From positions 248,001-312,000 of the forward strand of contig NZ_AQYJ01000027.1 of the NCBI RefSeq assembly GCF_000380565.1: DNA of 64,000 nucleotides, given 5' to 3'. The translations under genes and the position numbers were made by a program. Within the stretch, counting starts at the first letter, position 1. Each line of letters starts with the position of its first letter. Of this stretch, positions 1 through 8,133 are shown in pieces. Below the pieces are notes generated by a model. The model was given only the letters and a program-made list of their open reading frames with translations. It searched no databases and was not told where the DNA came from. The stretch comes from Microbulbifer variabilis ATCC 700307 (GTDB taxonomy: Bacteria; Pseudomonadota; Gammaproteobacteria; Pseudomonadales; Cellvibrionaceae).

Positions 1-1178
1 CTGGCATCCTCCAGCAGGGGCTTTAGTTTTTGCAAAACCTCTTCAAAGGGTAACTGCTCAGGTGCCCCCATATAGTCATGGGCCAGGGGAACGTACGCGG
101 CGCGGTGTGGTTGAACGGCAAAAGACACCCCCACCAATTTTGCCTGCATATAGTTAAGGCTCGTGGTTTCGGTATCAAAGGCGAACATATCTGAGTCTTT
201 TAGCTGCTGCAGCCAAGCATCAAATTCCGCCATATCCGTCACTGTAACGTAATCCCGCTCAACAGCCTCAGCCATAGCTTCATCGGCTTCCTCACTGGTC
301 AGCTCCTCCAACCAGCCGCGAAATTCATTTTGTGTAAACAGTTCTATCAATGCCTCTGTATTAGGCTCAGCATTGTGCAGGTCCTGTGGATGGTAAGGCA
401 TTTCTACATCGGTTTTGATGGTCGCAAGCTTGTAGGAAAGCTCTGCCGCCTCGCGATGCTCGGCCATTTTCCTGCCGAGGGTCTTGGCACCGCGAAAACC
501 TAGAGGCGCAATAGCATCCAGATTGGCGTAAATATCCTTGATTCCGCCTAGATTCTGTAACAATGCCAGTGCAGTTTTCTCACCTACTCCGGGAACACCG
601 GGTATGTTGTCGGACTTATCTCCCATCAGGGCGAGGAAGTCGATAATCAGCTCAGGCCCAACCCCAAATTTTTTTACAACACCATCACTATCCATTTCAG
701 TGTTGGACATGGTATTGACCAGGGTGACGCCGGGGCGCACGAGTTGCGCCATATCTTTATCACCGGTGGAGATAATGACTTCCTGACCTTTGCGCTGGGC
801 TTCCAAAGCCAGGGTACCGATTACGTCATCCGCCTCGACACCATCAACTACCAGGCGCGGCAGTCCCATGGCGTCGATGATGTCGTGGATCGGCTGAATC
901 TGCTCACGCAGATCGTCGGGCATAGGCGGGCGATGGGACTTGTACTCAGCAAACATCTCATCGCGAAAAGTCTTGCCCTTGGCATCAAATACCACCACTA
1001 CAGGGCTATCCGGATGCTCCTTCAAATGGCGGCGCAGCATGCTGATCACACCACGCACTGCCCCGGTGGGTTTACCCTGGGTGGTAGCCAGTGGCGGCAG
1101 GGCATGAAAAGCGCGGTAAAGGTAGGACGAGCCATCCACCAGGATCAGAGGGGCGGCGTGGGTATCTTGTTTACTCAT
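1..1178 (-). CDS. polA: DNA polymerase I, N-terminal part (runs off the window)
   Basis: DNA polymerase I fills gaps and removes RNA primers during replication and repair. The first 392 codons are present, read from an ATG at 1176-1178 ([20 protein letters not shown]). Visible are the 5'-3' flap-nuclease domain, with [41 protein letters not shown] and the helix-hairpin-helix [17 protein letters not shown], followed by the start of the 3'-5' exonuclease domain with its DTETTSL metal-binding motif. An intact DxE suggests proofreading is retained, unlike some bacterial PolA proteins. The polymerase domain lies beyond position 1. There is no co-directional neighbour upstream, so it is probably transcribed alone. 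Confidence 0.97.
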   Translation of the reverse strand, partial: MSKQDTHAAPLILVDGSSYLYRAFHALPPLATTQGKPTGAVRGVISMLRRHLKEHPDSPVVVVFDAKGKTFRDEMFAEYKSHRPPMPDDLREQIQPIHDIIDAMGLPRLVVDGVEADDVIGTLALEAQRKGQEVIISTGDKDMAQLVRPGVTLVNTMSNTEMDSDGVVKKFGVGPELIIDFLALMGDKSDNIPGVPGVGEKTALALLQNLGGIKDIYANLDAIAPLGFRGAKTLGRKMAEHREAAELSYKLATIKTDVEMPYHPQDLHNAEPNTEALIELFTQNEFRGWLEELTSEEADEAMAEAVERDYVTVTDMAEFDAWLQQLKDSDMFAFDTETTSLNYMQAKLVGVSFAVQPHRAAYVPLAHDYMGAPEQLPFEEVLQKLKPLLEDA

Positions 1179-1522
1179 AAATTATGGGAATCTTGCTTGC
1201 TTATTAGGGCGCTTGGCGCGAATGGCAGGCTGATAGGATAACGCCCTTCACATAGTTTTTCCGCCTATCGAGATCCTTCACAGGCAATTGCCGCCTCTGT
1301 ACCCCACATTGCATCAAAGCCAACTCGCCTCGACGTAAGGTCGATAACTATCGGCGCAGCAACCTCACCATATTTCCAGTCTCTACTAGTCTTGCGGGTA
1401 GCGACTTAACCATTCGCTATCTCCCCGGGAACTTCTGGCAACTGGCTGCCTGCAGGCGGCGCGGGACCTTTTGTTTTCCGGAAAACGATACCCATCAGAT
1501 GTTTAAAGGAAGGATTCTAACT
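1179..1522. other. Intergenic region between polA and a small secreted-protein gene
   Basis: A divergent spacer of 344 bases that must hold the promoters of polA (minus) and of the small gene at 1523 (plus). The only element I can support is the purine-rich AAAGGAAGGA at 1505-1514, a good ribosome binding site 8 bases before the ATG at 1523. I see no RNA gene, clear operator or terminator here. Confidence 0.5.
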
Positions 1523-1819
1523 ATGAGAGGAGTGATGTACGCCGCTCTTATACTTGCCGCCCACTCTCTGGCCACACCGGCTGGTGCGGTTTCAGCCTGT
1601 GAAACGGAGAAGACCCAAAAGGCAAATTCTGCCACAGCGGCATTTCCACACACGCAGGGGCACGAGTTGATGCTGGAGCAGGCTACAAGGGAACAAGAAA
1701 AAGCCTTACTAAAACGCCAGATGCGCCAACTGGAAAAACTGCGCGAGCAAGCTGAACGCGAAGCGGTGCGCGCCGAGAAATTACAGCAATTGAAAAGTGA
1801 TACCACCAATGCTGGTTAA
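1523..1819 (+). CDS. Small secreted coiled-coil protein of unknown function
   Basis: Not recognised. A 98-residue protein starting at 1523, chosen over an in-frame ATG at 1499 because AAAGGAAGGA lies 8 bases upstream. Residues 1-24 look like a Sec signal peptide (MYAALILAAHSLATPAGAVSA, cut near the last Ala). After a short polar stretch, residues 50-92 form a charged helix rich in Glu, Arg, Gln and Leu (QATREQEKALLKRQMRQLEK), which should make a coiled coil. A single Cys at residue 26 follows the presumed cleavage site but without a good lipobox. The predicted location is periplasmic. The gene stands alone between polA and znuA. Confidence 0.65.
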   Translation: MRGVMYAALILAAHSLATPAGAVSACETEKTQKANSATAAFPHTQGHELMLEQATREQEKALLKRQMRQLEKLREQAEREAVRAEKLQQLKSDTTNAG

Positions 1820-1894
1820 CCACCACCGACCTCTTTCATGCCCGGCAAGATTATTGCCGGGCACCTTCTCCAAACTCCACAAGCCTCCTGAACA

Positions 1895-2800
1895 TCAACC
1901 CGGTACTTCGCCCAGCTTGGTTGTATTATCAGGAATCTGGCTTAGACAAGCACGAGCCTGAATTAACAGGGACTCGATCAGGTCTTGATAGCTGGCGCCG
2001 GCGGCTAATTTCTCCCCTAGAGGATCCAGAGCCGCATACTCCAGCCCCAAATGCAGGGCCAACTGTCTGTCGCGATCATTCTCCGGTATCCCGCCAAATA
2101 GGCAGCCCTTATCTACCGCGGATAGATCAAGCATTGCCCGAACACCGTGACTGACGCCACTGCTATCACTGAGGGCATGGGTTTGTACCCCGGCAGAGCC
2201 GAAGAAATGCCCATAGGCATCGTGGGTCACCACTACCGGCACATCGCGGTAACCCCACAGTGCCCGATCTAACACCTTTTGCAGGCTGGCCATAGACTTG
2301 GAAAAATCCCGCGCCCGCGCCCGGTAGATCTCGGCCCGCTGAGGCTGCAGCTCGGCCAGGCGCTCTGCTATCTGGGCCGCAGCAATCGCCGCATTACGTG
2401 GGCGCAGCCAGACATGTGGGTCAGTGGCACTCGCACCCTGGAACTCATAGTCGGCCGCGCCAAGCAGTTGCAACTGCCTTTGTTCAGGCAAGAAGGTCGC
2501 CTGCTTCGCGAGAACAGCTTCCATCTGCGGCCCCAACCATACCAGGAGTAGCGAGCGCTCCAGAAGGGCGCGCTCAGACACACTAGGGGCGTAATGATGT
2601 GGATCACTCCCCTGAATCAGTATCCGCACCGGTGTCTCCTCACCAGCGATTTCGCGAGCAATCAATGCCAAAGGACGCACACTCACAACCAGCTCCGTCC
2701 TATCGACAGGTTGAGGTTTACCACAAGCGAATAGGCATAAAATCAGCACAATCAGCGCAGAAGAAAACAAAGTACGTACAGAGAGAGACATGGGAGACAT
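1895..2800 (-). CDS. znuA: Zinc ABC transporter substrate-binding lipoprotein ZnuA
   Basis: Periplasmic zinc-capture component of the ZnuABC importer (cluster A-I binding proteins). The 301-residue protein has an N-terminal lipoprotein-like signal ending in LCLFAC (Cys26). Candidate zinc ligands are visible: His68/69 in SDPHHYAPS, His130 in TDPHVWLRP, His194 in VVTHDAYGHF and Asp260 in AALDPLGEKL. The flexible His/Asp-rich loop found before the second ligand in many ZnuA proteins is absent; the segment there is GAADYEFQGASATDPH. The gene diverges from znuCB across about 100 bases that contain a Zur-like palindrome. A second in-frame ATG three codons in (2791) is equally possible as start. The family and role are secure; the metal (Zn rather than Mn) is inferred from the ligands and neighbours. 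Confidence 0.92.
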   Translation of the reverse strand: MSPMSLSVRTLFSSALIVLILCLFACGKPQPVDRTELVVSVRPLALIAREIAGEETPVRILIQGSDPHHYAPSVSERALLERSLLLVWLGPQMEAVLAKQATFLPEQRQLQLLGAADYEFQGASATDPHVWLRPRNAAIAAAQIAERLAELQPQRAEIYRARARDFSKSMASLQKVLDRALWGYRDVPVVVTHDAYGHFFGSAGVQTHALSDSSGVSHGVRAMLDLSAVDKGCLFGGIPENDRDRQLALHLGLEYAALDPLGEKLAAGASYQDLIESLLIQARACLSQIPDNTTKLGEVPG

Positions 2801-2815
2801 TTAACGACACAAAAC

Positions 2816-2830
2816 TGCGATATAATCACA
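2816..2830. promoter_or_regulatory. Zur-like inverted repeat between znuA and znuC
   Basis: TGCGATATAATCACA is a near-perfect 15-base inverted repeat (TGcGAT-ATA-ATCaCA) 16 bases from the znuA start and in the shared divergent promoter region. By position and AT-centred symmetry it resembles the TGTTATAATATAACA core of gammaproteobacterial Zur boxes, matching about 10 of 15 positions. Binding by Zur is an inference. Confidence 0.5.
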
Positions 2831-2906
2831 AGCGGCCTTAAGCCGCCAGCCCGATTACCCTTCGGTGCATCTGGCAACCAAGCATCCAAGGGCCTACAAA
2901 CATAAT

Positions 2907-3737
2907 ATGGTTTTCCCCGCCAACTCCGGAGATAACAACCTGAGCTCTTCAGCGCCACTAATTACCGCCGACAGCATAGCTTTACAACTTGCCGGCCGGC
3001 AGTTGCTTAGGGACGTTTCCCTGGAGCTAGATCAGGGGGAAATTGTCACCCTGATCGGCCCGAACGGTGCCGGCAAGACCACATTATTGCGGTTACTACT
3101 TGGCCTTACTAAGCCAACCAGTGGCAACATCTGGCGCAAAAAGGGGCTGCGCATTGGCTATATGCCCCAGCGGTTGCATATCGACAGCTCCATGCCAATG
3201 TCCGTCGAGCGCTTTTTGCTGCTGGGCCAAGCCAGTATGACCCCTCTTCAGGCGCAAGAGGCACTGGATAGAGTGGGAGCAGGGCTATTACTCAAAGCCA
3301 ACCTGGCCAACCTTTCCGGCGGCGAGATGCAGCGAGTCCTCCTCGCCCGCGCCGCATCCCGCAAACCGCAATTACTGGTGTTGGATGAGCCCACTCAGGG
3401 AGTAGACGTGAGTGGACAGAGCGAGCTGTATCAGCTGATCGCCACTCTCCGCGACGAGCTCGGTTGCGGGGTACTACTGGTTTCACATGACCTGCATCTG
3501 GTAATGGCCGCTACAGACAGAGTGCTCTGCCTAAACCAGCATATCTGCTGCCATGGTCATCCGGAGCAGGTGAGCCGGGATCCCGCATACCTGGAACTCT
3601 TTGGTGACAAGGTGGCTCCCTACACCCATCAACATAACCACCAGCACAAATTAGGCGGTGATATAGCGATTGTAGGGGACTGCACCCACGACCACTCCGA
3701 TACAGCCTCCAGCGGCAAAAAAAGAGAGCAAAAATAA
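2907..3737 (+). CDS. znuC: Zinc ABC transporter ATP-binding protein ZnuC
   Basis: ATPase that powers zinc import with ZnuB in the inner membrane. The protein shows Walker [10 protein letters not shown], signature LSGGEMQR, Walker [13 protein letters not shown] and the switch histidine in LLVSHDLH. I place the start at the ATG at 2907 (276 residues); an in-frame ATG at 2865 would add 14 residues upstream of the normal family N-terminus. The C-terminal extension is rich in histidine ([12 protein letters not shown], then CTHDHSD), which could bind metal; such tails occur in some ZnuC proteins. znuB follows immediately after the stop codon, so the two are co-transcribed and probably translationally coupled. 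Confidence 0.94.
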   Translation: MVFPANSGDNNLSSSAPLITADSIALQLAGRQLLRDVSLELDQGEIVTLIGPNGAGKTTLLRLLLGLTKPTSGNIWRKKGLRIGYMPQRLHIDSSMPMSVERFLLLGQASMTPLQAQEALDRVGAGLLLKANLANLSGGEMQRVLLARAASRKPQLLVLDEPTQGVDVSGQSELYQLIATLRDELGCGVLLVSHDLHLVMAATDRVLCLNQHICCHGHPEQVSRDPAYLELFGDKVAPYTHQHNHQHKLGGDIAIVGDCTHDHSDTASSGKKREQK

Positions 3738-4547
3738 GTGGTGGAATTCGGCGAATTACTGCACAGTCAATTTCTTTGGTTCGCCCTCGGTGCCGGCCTG
3801 CTAGTCGCTGTAGTAAGTGGCCCCCTGGGGTGCTTCGCCGTATGGCGACGCATGGCCTACTTTGGTGACACTCTGGCTCACTCTGCTCTACTCGGCGTCA
3901 CTCTAGGCTTTATCCTGCATATCATGCCGACGCTGGCTGTAGGCGCCACTTGCTGTCTATTGGCAATATTGTTGATGTATCTACAGCGCAGACAGAAATT
4001 GGCAGTGGATACCCTGCTCGGCATTCTATCCCATTCGATGCTGGCCCTTGGCATAGTGACAGTGAGCCTGTTCAAAATAAAAGTGGACTTACTCTCCCTT
4101 TTACTTGGCGACCTTCTCGCTGTCGGCGGTCAGGACCTGCTACTTATGTGCATCACGGTGGTGGGAATTCTGACTCTGCTCTACTTCCTGTGGGAAAAAC
4201 TTCTGGCTTTTACCCTGCACGAAGAGCTGGCTTCCGTCGAAGGCGTACCGGTGGAAAGGGTGCGCATGACTCTGATGCTGATGCTGGCACTACTGATCGC
4301 TATTGCCATGAAAGTAGTCGGTGTTTTGCTAATCACTGCATTACTGATTATTCCCGCAGCAGCCGCTAGAAAACTTTCCCATACACCGGAACAGATGGCA
4401 CTGCTAGCCTCTCTGATCGGCTGCCTTGCCGTCATACTTGGCCTGATAGCTTCAATTTTGTGGAATACGCCCGCCGGCCCCTCTATCGTCCTGGCTGCTG
4501 CAATATTTTTTCTCGTCTGCCAGATACGCCTATCCAGAAGCAAGTAA
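3738..4547 (+). CDS. znuB: Zinc ABC transporter permease ZnuB
   Basis: Inner-membrane channel subunit of ZnuABC, of the ABC-3 permease family. The 269-residue protein consists of hydrophobic segments throughout, including FALGAGLLVAVVSGPLGCF at the N-terminus and VVGVLLITALLIIPAAAAR, the family's conserved late segment. The length is normal. It starts with GTG directly after the znuC stop, with no spacer, so its translation probably depends on ribosomes finishing znuC. There is no obvious terminator after its stop; the next gene, a TonB-dependent receptor, begins 224 bases downstream with its own palindromic operator candidate. Confidence 0.94.
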   Translation: MVEFGELLHSQFLWFALGAGLLVAVVSGPLGCFAVWRRMAYFGDTLAHSALLGVTLGFILHIMPTLAVGATCCLLAILLMYLQRRQKLAVDTLLGILSHSMLALGIVTVSLFKIKVDLLSLLLGDLLAVGGQDLLLMCITVVGILTLLYFLWEKLLAFTLHEELASVEGVPVERVRMTLMLMLALLIAIAMKVVGVLLITALLIIPAAAARKLSHTPEQMALLASLIGCLAVILGLIASILWNTPAGPSIVLAAAIFFLVCQIRLSRSK

Positions 4548-4624
4548 CGCCAAAATAATATTCACTGTATAAATCAATCGATAAGTGCCACTTGTCGTAT
4601 TTTGGCGCACATATGATCTATTTA

Positions 4625-4642
4625 AGGTGATTCATATCACCT
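4625..4642. promoter_or_regulatory. Operator-like palindrome upstream of the TonB-dependent receptor
   Basis: AGGTGATTCATATCACCT has 7-base arms (AGGTGAT / ATCACCT) around a 4-base centre, 130 bases before the receptor start. It is not followed by a T run, so it is not a terminator of znuB. It looks like a dimeric repressor site; the regulator is unknown and it does not match the palindrome in front of znuC. Confidence 0.45.
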
Positions 4643-4771
4643 ATTTCCCCAATAAGCCTGAGCCCCGCCTCCAGCCAATTGTTTCAATTTATCGCCATTG
4701 CTAGTGTTGCCCGACGACCAGCCACTTTGGGCCAGTCACGGACTATGACAATAAAAAGGTTGAGCAAAAAC

Positions 4772-7387
4772 ATGGAAAAATTCACTCTCCGTCGCAACGT
4801 ATTGGCCAGCGCCATCTTGGCTGCGGCCGCAACAACAACCCCGCAAACCCTCCTTGCTGCAGAGGAAGGTGCTATAGAGGAAGTCACTGTTGTTGGCTCC
4901 CGTATCAGTCGCAATTCAGAATTTGAAAATGCCACTCCGGTCCAGGTAATGGATCGCGAAAGCATCGAGAGGTCTGGTTACACCAACCTGCAGCAGCTGT
5001 TTGAGAAAAACCCCGCAGCTGGTAACGGCACCTTTTCCACCCGCGGCAACAACCAGGACTCTACCGCCAATGGCGCAGCGGCAGTTAGTTTGCGCGGTAT
5101 GGGCGCCGACGCCACCCTGGTACTGGTCAACGGCAGGCGAGTCGCTATCAGCGCTTTCGCCGAAAGCATTACCACTAACTTCGTGGATATCAACAGTATT
5201 CCCCTGGCTGCGGTTGAGCGTGTGGAAGTCTTGAAGGATGGCGCCTCGGCTATTTACGGCTCTGATGCGGTAGCCGGTGTGGTCAACCTGGTACTGCGCA
5301 AGGACTTTGAAGGCACTGAAGTATCCATGGATTATGGCAGTGCAGATGGATATGACGAGCAGTCTTTCTCCGCGGTTTGGGGCATCAATGGGGAAAACTC
5401 CAATTTCACCGTTATATTGGATCACCACAAAAACAGCCGCCTGGCGAGTACAGAGCGCAGCGGCCTGGATACAGCGAATCAGTCTGGACGTGGCGGTATG
5501 GATTTTCGCTCTTCCCGCGGTTACCCAGGCAGCTTTACCCTGGGCAATGGGACCATTCTGCCTGATCCCAATTGCCCGGAGGATCGTGATACCGGCGAGG
5601 TTTGTGTATATGACTACGGCCCCTGGACCTTAATTACCCCGGAGGCCGAGCGAACAGGCCTGTTAATGCTGGGCCATACAGACCTCAATGAGAATATCGA
5701 ATTCTTCAGCGAAATCGCTGTTCAGCACAATACTTCTGTAGCCCAAGGAGCCCCAACGCCCTTGGATGGTGATGCAGGCCTCTATGTACCTGCCGATCAC
5801 CCCAACAATCCTTTCGGTGAGGATGTGGACATCTTCCGCTATCGCACCGTGGATGCCGGTGCGCGCCAATGGGATATCGAGACAGACAACTTGCGCGGTG
5901 TTTTCGGCCTGCGCGGTAGTATTGCTGAATGGGACTGGGAAGCCTCTGTACAGCGTTCACGCAGCGAATCGACCCAAACCGGGGACCGTTCCCAGGGCTG
6001 GGTGCGCACCGACCTGCTCCAGCAGGAAATCAATGCCGGGCGTTACAACCCCTTTGGTGGGGTCCAAAACCCCGATTCAGTGATTGATGCGATTACCACC
6101 AGTTTGGTTCGCCAGGGCAAGTCTGATCTTACCGCTTACGACCTCTCCATTAATGGCGACTTGTTTGATACCAGTAACGGGACTATCGCCATGGCAGCAG
6201 GCCTTGAGTACCGTGAGGAAAAAGCCTCAGATATCCCCGACGACCAGTTCCAGCGTGGCCTGATCTTTGGTACAGAATCAGTTTCCGCCAAAGCCAGCCG
6301 GGATATCACCTCGGCCTATGTTGAGTTTGCCATTCCACTGCCAGCCAATTTTGAGTTGAGCCTGGCTGGCCGCTACGACGACTATAGCGATTTCGGCAGC
6401 ACCACCAATCCCATGGCCAACCTCCTGTGGACAGCCAACGATATGCTATCCCTTCGCGCGTCCTGGGGTACCGGGTTCCGTGCTCCATCACTGGCGCAGG
6501 TTGGTCTTGGAGATTCACAAGAGTCTCTATTCTTCATCGACACCTATGGATGTGAGGTTAACGATACATATTGTAACCAGACCGACTACACCATTATTTA
6601 TTCCGGAAATCCTGACTTGGATGCTGAGGAATCAGAATCCTTCAATATCGGTGGTGTTTTCCAACCCCTCGAAGGCCTACAGCTATCGCTGGATTACTGG
6701 AATATCACCCAAGAAGGAAAGATTGATGAAGTACCTTTTGGCTACCTTTACAACAAGTACTGTAATGACCAAAGCAGCACTATCTGCCGTCGGGATACAC
6801 CGGTAGCCGGTCAGTCTTTGGGAGCTCTACAATCTATTCGCAGCGGCTTCACTAATATCGGCGAACAAGAGGTATCGGGCGTAGATCTAAGCGTAGTTTA
6901 TAGTGGGCTCGAATTGGCAGGCGGTGATTTAGGACTTCGCCTGGACTATTCCTACCTGGCAGAGTTTGAAAGAGTAGAACTGAACTCTGAGGGCAGCGCC
7001 TTCCTCACCAGGGATTTAGCTGGAGAATACGAGTATCCACAGCATCGATGGAATGCTACTGCTGACTGGACCTTTGATACTTTCGGCTTCAGTGCTGGTC
7101 TGAGTTACATTGGTGAGTTTGAGGATACGCCAGATATTGATTTCGATGGCACCCTTGACTATGACACCAACAGCTCACGCACCGTAGATTCATTTATGAC
7201 CATGAATCTACAGGCACGCTTTACCGGTTTTGAGAATATGATTCTGAGCTTGGGTGCCGACAATGTATTCGATGAAGAACCACCATTTGCGATTGGCGAC
7301 GGAAACACTGACCTGTATGGTTATGTTGAATCCCAACACGATCCTCGTGGTCGCTTTATCTACGGCAAGATGACTTACACCTTTTAA
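4772..7387 (+). CDS. TonB-dependent outer-membrane receptor
   Basis: A 22-strand outer-membrane barrel receptor that takes up a scarce substrate using TonB energy. I start it at the ATG at 4772 (871 residues), which gives a proper signal peptide (MEKFTLRRNVLASAILAAAA) cleaved near LLAAEE; the longer frame from 4679 adds 31 unlikely residues. Visible are a TonB-box-like EEVTVVGSRI, the plug domain with LVLVNGRRVAI and VERVEVLKDGASAIYGSDA, and barrel strands ending with aromatic MTYTF. It belongs to the large group with oligosaccharide- or peptide-type receptors found in marine gammaproteobacteria; the substrate cannot be read from sequence. The neighbouring zinc importer is suggestive only. 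A strong terminator follows the gene. Confidence 0.92.
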   Translation: MEKFTLRRNVLASAILAAAATTTPQTLLAAEEGAIEEVTVVGSRISRNSEFENATPVQVMDRESIERSGYTNLQQLFEKNPAAGNGTFSTRGNNQDSTANGAAAVSLRGMGADATLVLVNGRRVAISAFAESITTNFVDINSIPLAAVERVEVLKDGASAIYGSDAVAGVVNLVLRKDFEGTEVSMDYGSADGYDEQSFSAVWGINGENSNFTVILDHHKNSRLASTERSGLDTANQSGRGGMDFRSSRGYPGSFTLGNGTILPDPNCPEDRDTGEVCVYDYGPWTLITPEAERTGLLMLGHTDLNENIEFFSEIAVQHNTSVAQGAPTPLDGDAGLYVPADHPNNPFGEDVDIFRYRTVDAGARQWDIETDNLRGVFGLRGSIAEWDWEASVQRSRSESTQTGDRSQGWVRTDLLQQEINAGRYNPFGGVQNPDSVIDAITTSLVRQGKSDLTAYDLSINGDLFDTSNGTIAMAAGLEYREEKASDIPDDQFQRGLIFGTESVSAKASRDITSAYVEFAIPLPANFELSLAGRYDDYSDFGSTTNPMANLLWTANDMLSLRASWGTGFRAPSLAQVGLGDSQESLFFIDTYGCEVNDTYCNQTDYTIIYSGNPDLDAEESESFNIGGVFQPLEGLQLSLDYWNITQEGKIDEVPFGYLYNKYCNDQSSTICRRDTPVAGQSLGALQSIRSGFTNIGEQEVSGVDLSVVYSGLELAGGDLGLRLDYSYLAEFERVELNSEGSAFLTRDLAGEYEYPQHRWNATADWTFDTFGFSAGLSYIGEFEDTPDIDFDGTLDYDTNSSRTVDSFMTMNLQARFTGFENMILSLGADNVFDEEPPFAIGDGNTDLYGYVESQHDPRGRFIYGKMTYTF

Positions 7388-7411
7388 ATAAAAAGTAACC
7401 ACTGATCCAAT

Positions 7412-7444
7412 AAAAAAGGGGAAGCTTGAAGCTTCCCCTTTTTT
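7412..7444 (+). terminator. Rho-independent terminator after the TonB-dependent receptor
   Basis: A perfect hairpin GGGGAAGCT / AGCTTCCCC with a 3-base loop, flanked by six A and six T residues, starts 25 bases after the receptor stop. The symmetric A/T flanks let it act in both directions, ending the minus-strand small-gene cluster as well. Confidence 0.9.
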
Positions 7445-7496
7445 ATTTTCAACAATCAACTAGCGCAACAATACTCAGTTCTTACAATTCTATAGC

Positions 7497-7628
7497 TTAA
7501 TTCTCGTTAGACTTTTTTTTCACCAACTCTGAGCCCGCTTTATGAAACTCATATACAGTTAAAGTAACACCAATCAACAGGCAAATAAAAACGCCAATTC
7601 CAATTATTAAAATAAATGAATCAGACAC
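7497..7628 (-). CDS. Tiny single-pass membrane protein (43 residues)
   Basis: Not recognised. A GTG-start frame preceded by a GAGG ribosome binding site 6 bases upstream, which lies inside the end of the previous gene. The protein begins MSDSFILIIGIGVFICLLIG, a single hydrophobic span of about 22 residues, and ends in a Lys-rich tail (ELVKKKSNEN). Its start is 2 bases after the stop of the 56-residue gene, so translation is likely coupled. It is the last of three tandem small membrane-protein genes. It could be an uncharacterised small subunit or a toxin-like peptide; nothing in the sequence decides this. Confidence 0.55.
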   Translation of the reverse strand: MSDSFILIIGIGVFICLLIGVTLTVYEFHKAGSELVKKKSNEN

Positions 7629-7630
7629 AT

Positions 7631-7801
7631 TTAGCCTCGGCGCGCTAGTAGTGCAGACACTTTAAAGTAGATACCAAACCCTAAAATACTCGGCACCCAC
7701 AAGGCAGTAAAAATTCCTTGTTCTTTATATCCATTGAACCATAAGAACCCCGACAGGAAAAAAGATATGAAAACTGCCAACATGATAAAAAGATCAGACA
7801 T
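7631..7801 (-). CDS. Small two-span membrane protein (56 residues)
   Basis: Not recognised. Begins with ATG (MSDLFIMLAVFISFFLSGF) and has two hydrophobic spans separated by a short polar loop (NGYKEQG), ending VSALLARRG. The first four residues resemble the start of the downstream 43-residue protein (MSDSF), which could reflect either common ancestry or chance. The gene lies 26 bases after the 75-residue frame and 2 bases before the 43-residue frame, making a compact tandem cluster on the minus strand. Confidence 0.55.
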   Translation of the reverse strand: MSDLFIMLAVFISFFLSGFLWFNGYKEQGIFTALWVPSILGFGIYFKVSALLARRG

Positions 7802-7827
7802 TTTTAGCACTTTATTTCCCCTTTACG

Positions 7828-8055
7828 CTAGTCATAATCCCAAAATCCAACAGCCGCCATTAACAAACCGATTATTGTAATGCTTGCAGGTATTCGCATC
7901 CCTGTTATTCCAAAAACTTGAAGTATTGAAGGAACCATTCCCAAAAGGCCAAACAAAGCCCAGAAGAAAAATGGCATAGCTACCAACAATCCGATCCAAC
8001 CAATTACCAATCGGAATTTCTTAGAACGACTAACGGTGTCGGTCTTTTTCTTCAA
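7828..8055 (-). CDS. Small membrane protein (75 residues)
   Basis: Not recognised. A 75-residue frame with a positively charged N-terminus (MKKKTDTVSRSKKFRLVIGW) and two hydrophobic spans (IGLLVAMPFFFWALFGLLGM and SITIIGLLMAAVGFW), ending in WDYD. The only start in a sensible place is TTG at 8053-8055 with a weak ribosome binding site, so the N-terminus is uncertain. It is first of three co-directional small membrane genes lying between an M19 dipeptidase gene and a terminator. The spans and the charge asymmetry suggest both termini face the cytoplasm. Confidence 0.5.
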   Translation of the reverse strand: MKKKTDTVSRSKKFRLVIGWIGLLVAMPFFFWALFGLLGMVPSILQVFGITGMRIPASITIIGLLMAAVGFWDYD

Positions 8056-8133
8056 CAGATTTACTATCCGCTATGACATCTGAGAGAATAAACTAGTGAC
8101 AGCATAGTTTAATAATGAGGCTTCAACAGGCAC

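Noticed and set aside
744-1241. 165-residue plus-strand frame opposite polA
   Set aside because: It is antisense to a clear polA frame with all its motifs, and has no ribosome binding site or family resemblance.
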